Below are positions 47,138-55,828 of a stretch of DNA of 64,000 bases, piece by piece. The stretch covers positions 14,122 to 78,121 of the forward strand of contig CALGTD010000109.1 of NCBI GenBank assembly GCA_937901895.1, read 5' to 3'. The notes beneath the pieces are model-generated. The model was not told where the DNA came from. It saw only the letters and a list, made by a program, of their open reading frames with translations, and made no database searches. A program made the translations under genes and the position numbers. The stretch comes from an uncultured Spartobacteria bacterium. Its GTDB lineage: Bacteria; Verrucomicrobiota; Verrucomicrobiia; Chthoniobacterales; JAATET01. Numbering within the stretch: position 1 is the stretch's first letter; every line of letters begins with the position of its first letter.

Positions 47138-47203
47138 CCCCTCGGCCACGTTCAGCGGATCGAGCGTCCGCAACGAAGGCGGGGCCGATGCGAAGGTTGC
47201 CTT

Positions 47204-50200
47204 CTAGAAGTGCGCCGGTTCGGTGGCTCCAACGAGCTGCCTCCTGCGCTCCCGACGCCGTTCGGCGAATCCCATGATCACGACGTAGAAAATCGGCGTC
47301 AGGAAGATTCCGAAGAAGGTCACACCAAGCATCCCAAAGAACACGGCGGTTCCGAGGGCCTGGCGCGCCTCCGCTCCGGGGCCGCTCGCAAGGACCAGCG
47401 GCAGCACACCGAGGATGAACGCGAAGGACGTCATGAGGATCGGCCGCAGTCGCAGCCGGCAGGCTTCCACGGTGGCGGCGAAACGATCCCTGCCCTGATT
47501 CTCCTGAAGCTGCTTGGAGAACTCCACGATGAGGATGGCGTTTTTGCAGGCGAGCCCGACGAGCACGACGAAGCCGATCTGCGTGAGGATATTGTTGTCC
47601 ATACCGCGGAACCACACGCCGGCAATCGCCGACAACAGACACATCGGCACGATGAGGATGATCGCCAGCGGCAGTGACCAGCTTTCGTATTGCGCCGCGA
47701 GCGTGAGGAAGACGAAGAGGACACACAGCGGAAAGATGAAGAGCGCGGTATTTCCGGCCAGACGTTCCTGGAATGCGATTTCCGTCCAGGCAAGCTCCAT
47801 CCCCTCCGGAAGGGCCTTCGCCGCGGCTTCCATGTCATCGAGCGATTGACCGGAGCTGAACCCTGGCTTCGTTCCGCCCTGCAGCGGAGCGGCGGTGTAG
47901 AGGTTGAAGCGCTCGACGCGATTCGGACCGGCGACGCGTTTGAGTTCAACGAGAGAGCCCAGCGGAACCATGGCGCCGGTGTTGCTGCGAACCTTGAACG
48001 TGCGGACATCCTCCGGCGCGTCTCGAAACTCGCTGTCGGCCTGCGCGGTGACCTGGAAGGTGCGGCCGTAGAGGTTGAGATCGTTGACGTAGGACGAGCC
48101 AAGGTAGGTCTGGAGCGCGTTGAAGATATTGGCCAATGGCACGTCGAGCATCTTCGCCTTTGTGCGGTCGACATCCGCATAGAACTGCGGAGTTCCGGTG
48201 CGGAACGTGGAGAACACGCCGGCGATGGAAGGTTGCTTCACCGCCTCCTCGGTGAGAATGCCAAGCGCCTTCTCGAGATCACCGAGTCCCGCATCCTTGC
48301 GGTCCTGGACGTAGAGCTTGAATCCACCGGCGGTGCCCAGGCCCCGGACGGGCGGGGGAGGAATGACCGTGATGCGTGCCCCTTGAATCCCGGCAACCTT
48401 TGCAGACAATGCCTGGCTGATCGCCGTGGCCGTGAGGTTCTTGTGTCCCTTGCGTTCGTCGAAGGGCTTCAGCTGTGCAAAAAGCGCGAACGAGTTCGAC
48501 GCATTGGCCCGCGTCGCTGCGGAGAAACCGACGATGGAGACGACGTCGACAATGCCATCGGTCTCGCGCGCCATGGCGACGACCTGCTTTGCGATGTCGT
48601 CGCTGCGCTGGAGCGAGGCCGCCTCCGGAAGCTGGCCGTCGATGATGAGATACCCCTGATCCTGCGCGGGAATGAAACCGGTGGGGACGGACGAAAAGCC
48701 GAGCCAGGTGAGAATGAGGAGTCCCGCGTAGATGAAAAGTCCGATGGCCGTGTGACGGATGAGCCGCGTCACGGCGCGGGAGTAGATGTGCTCCGAGCGG
48801 TCAAACACGGCATTGAATGCGCGGAAAAGCCATCCGAACATGAAATCGAGCAGGCGCGAGAAGCGATCGCGCGGTGCGTGGTGCGGCTGAAGCAGAATCG
48901 CCGTGAGCGCAGGGCTGAGCGTGAGGGAAACCAACGCGGACAACGCGGTCGAGAATGCAATCGTAAGCGCGAACTGACGATAGAACTGCCCGGTGATTCC
49001 CGACAAGAACGCGGTTGGCACGAAGACCGCCGCCAGCACCAGTGCCACGGCGACGACCGCGCTGCCGACCTCGTCCATTGCCTTGCGGGAAGCGTCGCGC
49101 GGGGTGAGTCCGTCGCGAATATGACGCTCGACGTTCTCGACGACGACAATGGCGTCGTCAACGACGATGCCGATCGCCAGCACGAGGCCAAAGAGGGAGA
49201 GATTGTTGAGGCTGAATCCGCATGCGGCCATCGCGGCGAAGGTGCCGATGAGCGAAACCGGAATGGCGATGAGAGGAATCAGCGCCGCACGCCAGGTCTG
49301 CAGGAACAGCAGAATGACGATCACGACGAGAATCGCCGCTTCGAAGATCGTGTGATAAACGGCGTGGACGGATTCCTCGATGAAGATCGTCGGGTCGAAA
49401 GCGATGCGATACGTGAGACCCGGAGGAAAACTCTCGCTCAGTTTTTCCATCTCCGCGCGAACCGCCTCCGCAGTCGCGAGAGCGTTCGAACCCGGAAGCT
49501 GAAACACACCGATTCCGACCGCGGGCTGTCCGCTCAGATAGCTGTTTGTTGAATAGCTGAGCGCACCAAGTTCCACGCGGGCGACGTCACGCAGGCGGAC
49601 GATGCGCTTGTTGTTGCTCTTTACGACAATGCTGTCGAACTGCTCGACATCCTCGAGCCGGCCCTCCGTGCTGACCGTGAACTGAAAGGCCTCCGTTCCC
49701 TGCAACGGCGGCTGTGCAATCGCCCCGGCTGCGACCTGGACGTTTTGCTCGCGCAGGGCTGCCAGCAGGTCCTCGGTGGTGAGCCCAAGCTCGCCCATTT
49801 TCAGCGGGTTCAGCCAGATTCGCATGCTGTATTCCCGGCCGCCGAAAACAGTGGTGTCACCCACGCCGCGGATGCGTTTGAGCGCATCCACGACCTGAAT
49901 GTTGACGTAGTTGCTGATGTAAAGCTGATCGAAGGTTCCGTCCGGTGAGAGGACATGAACGACCAGCATCAGGTCCGGAGAACTCTTGCGGACAACGACG
50001 CCCTGCCGCCGGACCTCCTCCGGAAGACGAGGTTCGGCGACGGCCACGCGGTTTTGAACGAGCACCTGCGCTTCGTCAACATTGGTGCCGAGCTCGAACG
50101 TCACGGTGATCGTCATGCGGCCGTCCACGGTGCAGATCGTGTTCATGTAGAGCATCCGCTCGACACCGTTGATCTGCTGCTCGATGGGCTGGGCGACTGT

Positions 50201-50383
50201 TTTTGCCAGCACTTCCGGGCTTGCGCCGGGATAGGTGGCCGTGACCGTGATGGTCGGTGGCACGACCTCCGGATACTGCGAGATCGGCAGATTGAAAAAT
50301 GCCAGCGTGCCGACAATGACAATCACCAGCGAGACGACCGACGCGAAGATCGGGCGATCGATGAAAAAGTGAGAGAACTTCAC
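47204..50383 (-). CDS. RND multidrug efflux permease (HAE-1/MexF/OqxB type)
   Basis: 1059 residues, inner-membrane trimeric proton antiporter. The N-terminus (FFIDRPIFASVVSLVI) and porter domains with repeated LPISQYPEVVPPT are typical. In TM4 the adjacent aspartates lie in GIVVDDAIVVVENV (proton relay), and the TM10 lysine is in ACKNAILIVEF. Twelve transmembrane helices. It works with the membrane-fusion protein upstream (4-nt overlap) and probably an outer-membrane TolC-type protein encoded elsewhere. Part of an operon with the MFP and TetR genes. Confidence 0.95.
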   Translation of the reverse strand: MKFSHFFIDRPIFASVVSLVIVIVGTLAFFNLPISQYPEVVPPTITVTATYPGASPEVLAKTVAQPIEQQINGVERMLYMNTICTVDGRMTITVTFELGTNVDEAQVLVQNRVAVAEPRLPEEVRRQGVVVRKSSPDLMLVVHVLSPDGTFDQLYISNYVNIQVVDALKRIRGVGDTTVFGGREYSMRIWLNPLKMGELGLTTEDLLAALREQNVQVAAGAIAQPPLQGTEAFQFTVSTEGRLEDVEQFDSIVVKSNNKRIVRLRDVARVELGALSYSTNSYLSGQPAVGIGVFQLPGSNALATAEAVRAEMEKLSESFPPGLTYRIAFDPTIFIEESVHAVYHTIFEAAILVVIVILLFLQTWRAALIPLIAIPVSLIGTFAAMAACGFSLNNLSLFGLVLAIGIVVDDAIVVVENVERHIRDGLTPRDASRKAMDEVGSAVVAVALVLAAVFVPTAFLSGITGQFYRQFALTIAFSTALSALVSLTLSPALTAILLQPHHAPRDRFSRLLDFMFGWLFRAFNAVFDRSEHIYSRAVTRLIRHTAIGLFIYAGLLILTWLGFSSVPTGFIPAQDQGYLIIDGQLPEAASLQRSDDIAKQVVAMARETDGIVDVVSIVGFSAATRANASNSFALFAQLKPFDERKGHKNLTATAISQALSAKVAGIQGARITVIPPPPVRGLGTAGGFKLYVQDRKDAGLGDLEKALGILTEEAVKQPSIAGVFSTFRTGTPQFYADVDRTKAKMLDVPLANIFNALQTYLGSSYVNDLNLYGRTFQVTAQADSEFRDAPEDVRTFKVRSNTGAMVPLGSLVELKRVAGPNRVERFNLYTAAPLQGGTKPGFSSGQSLDDMEAAAKALPEGMELAWTEIAFQERLAGNTALFIFPLCVLFVFLTLAAQYESWSLPLAIILIVPMCLLSAIAGVWFRGMDNNILTQIGFVVLVGLACKNAILIVEFSKQLQENQGRDRFAATVEACRLRLRPILMTSFAFILGVLPLVLASGPGAEARQALGTAVFFGMLGVTFFGIFLTPIFYVVIMGFAERRRERRRQLVGATEPAHF

Positions 50384-51597
50384 TGGTCAACCTCCTGAGC
50401 CGGGCGGACCGCTATGCGACGGCCCTCCGCTTTCTGCGCCGAGGCGGTTTCCTCGATGCTGCTCTGGGAGGTGGCGGAATCTTCGATGGGCTTCACCGTG
50501 GCACGCGGACGCACACGCATCAGGCCGTCCACGATGACACGATCCTCAGGCGAGACGCCTTTGCGAATGACGCGGAGACCGTCCACGAGTGGCCCGAGTT
50601 CCACCGGGCGAAGGGCCACCGTGTTGGTGTCGTCCACCACGTAAACGAATTGAACGGACTGGTCCGTGCCGACAGCCGTATCGGGCAGGAGGGTGGCAAC
50701 ATGTTCTTCGCGTGCCGGAATGCGGATTCTCGCGAAAAGCCCCGGGGTGAGCTTCATCTCGGGGTTTGGGAAGGTGGCACGGAGCTGGATCGTGCTCGTC
50801 TCCGGATCCACCTGATTGTCCACGAAGCTCAGCGTGCCCTTGTGGGGGTATCCCTCTTCGCTGCCGATCCGCATTTCGACAGGCAACCCTGCAGGACCGT
50901 TGGGGCCGGGACTCGAGGCGAATGTTTTGGAAAGCGCGGAGTAGCGGAGGAAGGAATTCTCATCGACCTCGAAATAGCAATACAGCGGGTCGAGCGAGAC
51001 GACGGTGGTGAGCAGGGTGCCGTCGCTTCCACCCGACACGAGGTTGCCGGCGCTGACGAAATAGCGACTCACGCGCCCACTCACTGGCGCTGTGATTCGC
51101 GTAAAGCCGAGATCCAGTTCCGTCGCAGAGAGGGATGCTTTCGCCTGTTCGACCGCTGCCTGGGAAGCCCGGTAGTCGTTGAGGCGGGAGTCAAATTCCT
51201 GCTGGGAGATGACCTTCTTGGTCTGCAGATCCTTTGCGCGCGCGAAGTTTGTCTCCGCAAGCCGCTCCTGCGCTTCCGCCTGCACCAGGGCGGCTTTGGC
51301 GCGGTTCACCGCAGCTTCGTAGGGGCGGGGGTCGATGACAAAAAGCAGCTGACCGCGCTGCACCATCTCTCCATCGTTGAAGTTGATCGACTGAAGATAG
51401 CCCTCAACCCGCGAGCGGATTTCGACGGATTCAGGCGACTGCAAGCGCCCGGTGTATTCGTCCCATTCCACGATTTTTCGTTCCACCGGTCGCGTCACCG
51501 TGACTTCGGCGGGCGGTGGCGCGGTTTGGGAATCCCGCTTTTCTCCGCATGCGGCCAGACCCAGACAGGCGGCGAGGATATAGAGATAGGATCTCAT
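50380..51597 (-). CDS. RND efflux membrane-fusion protein (AcrA/MexE type)
   Basis: 405 residues. A lipoprotein-like signal (AACLGLAAC, lipobox Cys near 17) is followed by a biotinyl-lipoyl half (RSRVEGYLQ), a long alpha-helical hairpin (about 90-170), the beta-barrel adaptor and a membrane-proximal domain. It bridges the RND pump to an outer-membrane channel. It overlaps the pump gene and the TetR gene by 4 nt each, so all three are co-transcribed and tightly coupled. Confidence 0.93.
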   Translation of the reverse strand: MRSYLYILAACLGLAACGEKRDSQTAPPPAEVTVTRPVERKIVEWDEYTGRLQSPESVEIRSRVEGYLQSINFNDGEMVQRGQLLFVIDPRPYEAAVNRAKAALVQAEAQERLAETNFARAKDLQTKKVISQQEFDSRLNDYRASQAAVEQAKASLSATELDLGFTRITAPVSGRVSRYFVSAGNLVSGGSDGTLLTTVVSLDPLYCYFEVDENSFLRYSALSKTFASSPGPNGPAGLPVEMRIGSEEGYPHKGTLSFVDNQVDPETSTIQLRATFPNPEMKLTPGLFARIRIPAREEHVATLLPDTAVGTDQSVQFVYVVDDTNTVALRPVELGPLVDGLRVIRKGVSPEDRVIVDGLMRVRPRATVKPIEDSATSQSSIEETASAQKAEGRRIAVRPAQEVDQ

Positions 51598-52226
51598 GGC
51601 GTGTTTTTGCGTGATCGGTCTTCGGATGCTGCGCGAACGCCTCGCAGGAAGATCTCAATGGTTGTTTGAAGGTAGTCGTCGCGTGTGTAGTCGCAGGGGC
51701 GCCAGGGGGATGTCCGTTTCAGCATTCCCGCGAGAAGCGCTCCGGTGAAAAGGTCGACGGCAGGGGCAATCGCCAGATCCGCGCGGACTTCGCCTGTTTC
51801 CTGGCGTTTCTGCAGAAGTTCCCGCAGGCGCCTGCGCCACGGGGCCACGGCCTCATGCACAAACGTCCGGGCACACTCGGGCCTTCGATGCGTCTCTCCG
51901 ATTACCGTTCGAATCAACCCTTCGTCCTCGGTGAGGACCTTGTCGTAAACCTCGGCGCAGGTTCTCAATGCCTTCGCCAGCGACAGGTTTTCAAGATTCT
52001 GGCAATGAAGTGCCGTCATCTGCTCTTCCGCGCGCTGATTCAGAACGGCAGTCAGAAGTTTCAGCTTGTTCTCGAAATGACGGAAGAGGGTCACCTCATT
52101 TACACCGGCCTCACGAGCAATGGCGCGCGTCGTCGCCCCGCGCACTCCCTCGGATGCGAAAACGCGCCTTGCCGCTTCCAGAAGGCGGCGCCGGCAATCG
52201 CCTTTTGTCGGTGATTGATTCGTCAT
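51594..52226 (-). CDS. TetR/AcrR-type transcriptional regulator
   Basis: 210 residues from the ATG at 52226. N-terminal helix-turn-helix (about 5-55) with RRLLEAARRVFASEGVRGATTRAIAREAGVN-like spacing, then a mostly helical ligand-binding domain. It is the first gene of the efflux operon (4-nt overlap with the MFP gene), and palindromes around its start suggest autorepression of the operon. A second ATG at 52244 lies inside the palindrome. The preferred start gives the HTH close to the N-terminus. Confidence 0.9.
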   Translation of the reverse strand: MTNQSPTKGDCRRRLLEAARRVFASEGVRGATTRAIAREAGVNEVTLFRHFENKLKLLTAVLNQRAEEQMTALHCQNLENLSLAKALRTCAEVYDKVLTEDEGLIRTVIGETHRRPECARTFVHEAVAPWRRRLRELLQKRQETGEVRADLAIAPAVDLFTGALLAGMLKRTSPWRPCDYTRDDYLQTTIEIFLRGVRAASEDRSRKNTP

Positions 52227-52244
52227 GCAAGTGAGTGCTTGCAT
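52225..52244. promoter_or_regulatory. Palindrome over the tetR start: putative operator
   Basis: ATGCAAG and CTTGCAT form a perfect 7-bp inverted repeat with a 6-nt spacer (52225-52231 and 52238-52244), covering the likely start codon of the TetR gene. TetR-family repressors bind this type of site. Confidence 0.5.
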
Positions 52245-52640
52245 CAGTAGCGCAGCTTCCCATTTCTTGCAACTGCAAGGCAAAATATGCAAAGCCGCAC
52301 GAGGTGCGATCCGTGCGGCTTGAGGCTGAGGCGGGAGTTTCGCGCGGGGACTGCACCGGGAAGTCGGGAATCGCGGGTGCAGGTTGGGAGGAATGGCTTC
52401 GCGACGTGAGTGGGTCGAGAAGGTGTCCCCTTGAGAATGACTGTGAGCAAGCCACTACCGAGCCCTCAGTTCGAGCGGCGGAGGGCGACTGATCCCGTGC
52501 GGGTCGACGGTTCGAAGCGCCAGACCCAGTGGAACCGGGCACCACATCGGCGCATTCATTCCGAAAAGGATTCTGAAAAAGCGCCCGGATCAGGAACTGT
52601 CGCTCGGAAAGAGAGGCCTCGAGGAAGGAAGAACGAGGGA
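52245..52640. other. Intergenic region between the efflux operon and the prophage (about 400 bp)
   Basis: No supported gene. It holds the second TetR-type palindrome and a 9-bp hairpin AAGCCGCAC/GTGCGGCTT (52292-52321) without a strong T-run on either strand, then ordinary high-GC sequence up to the tRNA-Ser fragment. The start of the efflux-operon transcript must lie here. Confidence 0.5.
52266..52279. promoter_or_regulatory. Second palindrome with the same half-sites
   Basis: CTTGCA-AC-TGCAAG (52266-52279) uses the same TGCAAG half-site as the palindrome at 52225-52244, with reversed arrangement, 21 bp farther upstream of tetR. A further TGCAAA lies at about 52288. Together they resemble a multi-site operator. 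Confidence 0.4.
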
Positions 52641-52670
52641 TGGCGGTGAGGGGGGGATTCGAACCCCCGA
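52641..52670 (-). other. tRNA-Ser 3' end fragment: prophage attachment site (attL/attR)
   Basis: Read on the minus strand, this is a T arm (GGGGG-TTCGAAT-CCCCC), the acceptor 3' strand CCTCACC, discriminator G and CCA, the same as the end of E. coli-type tRNA-Ser(GGA). The 5' acceptor partner GGTGAGG and the rest of the cloverleaf are absent to the right, where phage sequence begins. Such a duplicated tRNA 3' end marks integration. The intact tRNA should be at the other prophage end outside the window. Confidence 0.8.
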
Positions 52671-52955
52671 GCCGACCCCGGAAAACTGCCGGAAATGGAC
52701 GCTCATAAGAGAGAACCTAGTCGTCTCCGCTTCTGAAAACGGGGAGCGGGGAACGATTAAGGCACGATGACGACGCGTTTTCTGTTCCAGATTGTTCCAA
52801 GTGCCAGCCCTCACATCGAGGACCGGAAAAGGAATCTATTTGAGCTCGGGCTCGGAGCGGGGTTTACCGAGTCTGCGCACTTTGTGAGCGTGTCGGGTCG
52901 AAAAACGAATTGATACCCTGATACCCACCGGTCATTGACAGGCGGGGTGGTGCAG

Positions 52956-53714
52956 ATGTCTGCACCGCGCAAATACAAGCACACGCAGGCCTGGTATGCG
53001 GAGCAATATGGAAAGTCGCTCCCGACCATCAAGCGATGGTGGAAGGCGGGTTACCCGCTCGATGATCCGGACGCGATGGGGGAGTATCTCTCCGAACGCG
53101 GCCGGAAGCCGGCCGTCGCCGCTGATGACGACACGCCGCCGGCGTTCGAACCGGATGATGTCGCGGCCGATCGAGTGAATCGTTTCGGGGCGGCGTTCGC
53201 GGAGGGCGAGGGATTGCGGGGCGCGATCAAACGTCTGCAGATCCTCGAGAAGGAAGCGGCGGAACTGCTCGCGGATGCAATGCGATCGCACAACGCGAAG
53301 GAGCGGATGAATCGCCTGGAGGAATACGGGAAGATCGTCGAACGGCTCCGCAAGCTCGAGAAGGACAATCCCGACATCGAGAGCGCGAACTCGAAAGCTA
53401 TCCTCGTGACCGAGGTCGCGGAGGGCGTCACGCGGTTGCTCTTCGACATCGCCGGTCGCCTGGACGCACTACCACTTCGCGGCATGCAGACCCTCGTAGG
53501 GTTGAAGCCACACGAGATCCGCGAGGAACTCGAAGCCGAGATCGAGCGGGTGAAGATCCCGATCCGGGAATGCCGGTGGATGCCGGAAGAGGAGCGCGCG
53601 AAGCTCGGCATGGCGAAGGTTCCGGAATCGGGAACTGCGGAGGCGCATCCGGCGCCGAAGAAGAAGCCGCGCGCGAAACGCGCGGCGACGAAGGCGAAGC
53701 GAGGCAAGCGATGA
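52956..53714 (+). CDS. Phage terminase small subunit-like DNA-packaging protein
   Basis: 252 residues from the ATG at 52956 (a TTG at 52935 gives seven more). N-terminal helix-turn-helix with YGKSLPTIKRWWKAGYP (about 15-40), a pattern seen in Nu1/TerS-type DNA-recognition proteins. A coiled-coil middle (about 90-150) and a lysine/alanine-rich C-terminus (KKKPRAKRAATKAKRGKR) follow. It lies directly before the large terminase with an ATGA overlap, the usual TerS-TerL order. The assignment rests on position and architecture. Confidence 0.75.
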   Translation: MSAPRKYKHTQAWYAEQYGKSLPTIKRWWKAGYPLDDPDAMGEYLSERGRKPAVAADDDTPPAFEPDDVAADRVNRFGAAFAEGEGLRGAIKRLQILEKEAAELLADAMRSHNAKERMNRLEEYGKIVERLRKLEKDNPDIESANSKAILVTEVAEGVTRLLFDIAGRLDALPLRGMQTLVGLKPHEIREELEAEIERVKIPIRECRWMPEEERAKLGMAKVPESGTAEAHPAPKKKPRAKRAATKAKRGKR

Positions 53715-55591
53715 AGCGGATCTGGGGCATTCTCGCGCAGGCCGTCGCCACGGCGTTCGCCGCAAAGGAGTGGCTGAATCTCTGGCAGTGGTCCGATCGC
53801 TTTGTCTATCTGAGCTCGAAGTGGACGGCGCGGCCCGGGCCTTACGACTCGAGCTTCACCTACTATCTGCGCGGACCGATGGAGGCGCTCTCCGATCGCA
53901 AGGTGCGCTTCGTCACGATCGTGAAGGGCGCGCAGGTCGGCTTCACCACGATGCTCGCGAATTTCATCATGTGGCTCGTCGACATGGATCCGGGCCCGAC
54001 GCTGCTCGCCATGCCGAGCTCGAAGATGGCGCGTCGCTTCGTGCGAAAGGAGCTGCACCCGCGGTTTCTCGAATGCAAGCGGCTCGAGCCGTATCTGCCG
54101 TCCAATCTGCGCACGCATTTCACGATCTCGGAGATGTATTTCCGCACGATGGATTTCTTCGCCGGCGGCGCGGGAAACGCGGCGAGCCTGGCGAGTCTGC
54201 CGATCAAGAACGCGCTCGCCGACGAGATCGACAAATGGGCCGGTGAGGACGACAAGGAGGCGAGTCGGAAGGATCTGCTCGAGGCGCGCACGATCACCTA
54301 CATCGACACGCGCAAGGTCGTGCTCGGCAGCTCGCCGACCGTGCCGGAGAACACGATTTCGCACGAGGCGGAGAAGGGAACTTGCGAACACTACGAGGCG
54401 CCGTGTCCGCACTGTGGTCACTTCCAGGAGATTCTCTTTGAGAACTTCGATTGGACGCACATCAAGGGGGCGAAGCGGCCAGACGGCAGCTACGACGTCG
54501 ACCTTGTCGAGAAGGGGACGAAGCTGCGGTGCACCAGTGCCGAGTGTGGGAAGCTGATCGATCAGACGAAAAAGCACTGGATGATTCGTCGCGGTCGTTG
54601 GCACGTGACGAACGCGAACGCTCCCGCGGATCACCGCTCGTTCTTCGTGACCGGCGAGATCGGGAATCTGCGGTGGGGCACACTCGCGAAGATCTATCTG
54701 CAGCTGAAGGACACGCCCGGAGGCCTCCACCATTTTCACAACAGTTACCTCGGGCGCGCGTGGGTCCGGACCGCCGGATCCACGACAAAGAAGATGCTGC
54801 GGCTCATCCAGGACGAGTCGCCGAAATACGACCTGCAGCATCCGGAGGATCCGGAGTCGACGCTGGTCCTGCCGATCCGTCCGGTCGTGATCACGATGCA
54901 CGTCGACGTGCAGCAAACGGACTTCTGGTGGACGATGCGCGCCTGGGATGCCGACGGCTCGCGCTATCTCCTCGCGTGCGGGAATTGCGTCTCCTACCAG
55001 GAGATCATCGCGATCAGCAATCGCGTGTGGAAATGGGACGACGGCTCCGGCGCGCCTCCGGAAGAGCACACGATGTGGATGGGCGTGATGGACTCGGGCT
55101 ACCGGGCGAAGCGCGGCGCCTCGGTCTACAACTTCGTCCACGAGCAGGGCGGCCGCTGGATCGCGTCGAAGGGCGGCGGCTACCGCGGCAAGGACGCGCC
55201 GATCATCGAGACGCAGATCCAGCACATCTACAAAGACCAGGGCGAGGTCACGATCGACCTGCTGCAATACAACGACGACGTGATGAAGGAGCATCTGTAT
55301 CGCTTCGTCATTCGCGAGCGCCGCGCGCCGAAGTTCTACCTCCCGCAAAAGCTCGAGCCCGAATACGTGTCACAGATCACGGCGGAAAAGCTCGTGAAGA
55401 AAAAGGGCGACGACGGCCGCGCCGTTTACAAATGGGAGGCCGAGATCGACCCGCACCTGGGCGACTGCGAGAAGATCGGCGAGCTGTTCGGCTTCATTCT
55501 CACGCGCGATGTGCTGGTCGCGCTGCGCGCGAAGCAGGATGCCACGAGGGAATCAGTCGTGCTCGCGACCAAAATGAAGGCGCTCAATTGA
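53711..55591 (+). CDS. Phage terminase large subunit, gpA family
   Basis: 626 residues. The packaging ATPase carries the lambda-type deviant Walker A (VKGAQVGFT, Lys72 before the G-x-G), as in gpA, rather than a canonical GKT. A zinc-ribbon-like insert (CPHCGH ... CTSAECGK) lies at about 235-285. The C-terminal RNase H-like nuclease shows MHVDVQQTDFW and GVMDSGYRA acidic motifs. It cuts and threads DNA into the prohead. Start ATG overlaps the small-subunit stop (ATGA). It is followed by cargo genes rather than directly by the portal. Confidence 0.93.
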   Translation: MKRIWGILAQAVATAFAAKEWLNLWQWSDRFVYLSSKWTARPGPYDSSFTYYLRGPMEALSDRKVRFVTIVKGAQVGFTTMLANFIMWLVDMDPGPTLLAMPSSKMARRFVRKELHPRFLECKRLEPYLPSNLRTHFTISEMYFRTMDFFAGGAGNAASLASLPIKNALADEIDKWAGEDDKEASRKDLLEARTITYIDTRKVVLGSSPTVPENTISHEAEKGTCEHYEAPCPHCGHFQEILFENFDWTHIKGAKRPDGSYDVDLVEKGTKLRCTSAECGKLIDQTKKHWMIRRGRWHVTNANAPADHRSFFVTGEIGNLRWGTLAKIYLQLKDTPGGLHHFHNSYLGRAWVRTAGSTTKKMLRLIQDESPKYDLQHPEDPESTLVLPIRPVVITMHVDVQQTDFWWTMRAWDADGSRYLLACGNCVSYQEIIAISNRVWKWDDGSGAPPEEHTMWMGVMDSGYRAKRGASVYNFVHEQGGRWIASKGGGYRGKDAPIIETQIQHIYKDQGEVTIDLLQYNDDVMKEHLYRFVIRERRAPKFYLPQKLEPEYVSQITAEKLVKKKGDDGRAVYKWEAEIDPHLGDCEKIGELFGFILTRDVLVALRAKQDATRESVVLATKMKALN

Positions 55592-55641
55592 GCTTGCTGT
55601 GCCAATCCTAATTCGTTAGGTAGCGTTCAACCCTCACGAAC

Positions 55642-55821
55642 ATGGCAGACAATCCTAAACTCCGCGGTATTCCCGATAACAAGCTTGTCAGTCTCACCCA
55701 GGCACATGAGGTGTCCTATTGGACAGACAAGTTCAACTGCACGAAGACCGAACTCGAAAACGCTGTAAAGGCGGTCGGTCACAGCGTCGGTGCTCTGAAG
55801 AAGCATTTCGGATACTCTTAG
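55642..55821 (+). CDS. DUF3606 small protein
   Basis: 59 residues starting at the ATG at 55642 and stopping at TAG 55819-55821. The pattern of small DUF3606 proteins is clear: an EVSYWTDKF core followed by TKTELENAVKAVGHSVGALKKH. The family is found scattered on plasmids, phages and chromosomes; its role is unknown. It opens the cargo cassette between TerL and the GNAT gene, and the next gene's Shine-Dalgarno starts in its stop codon. Confidence 0.8.
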   Translation: MADNPKLRGIPDNKLVSLTQAHEVSYWTDKFNCTKTELENAVKAVGHSVGALKKHFGYS

Positions 55822-55828
55822 GGAGGAT

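Noticed and set aside
52590..52814. Minus-strand frame over the tRNA-Ser fragment
   Set aside because: Ends in the usual spurious SGVRIPPSPP peptide of tRNA read-through; the sequence is an attachment site.
55607..55620. CCTAA-TTCG-TTAGG hairpin after the terminase gene
   Set aside because: Only 5 bp with no U-run, so too weak to call a terminator or a cassette border.
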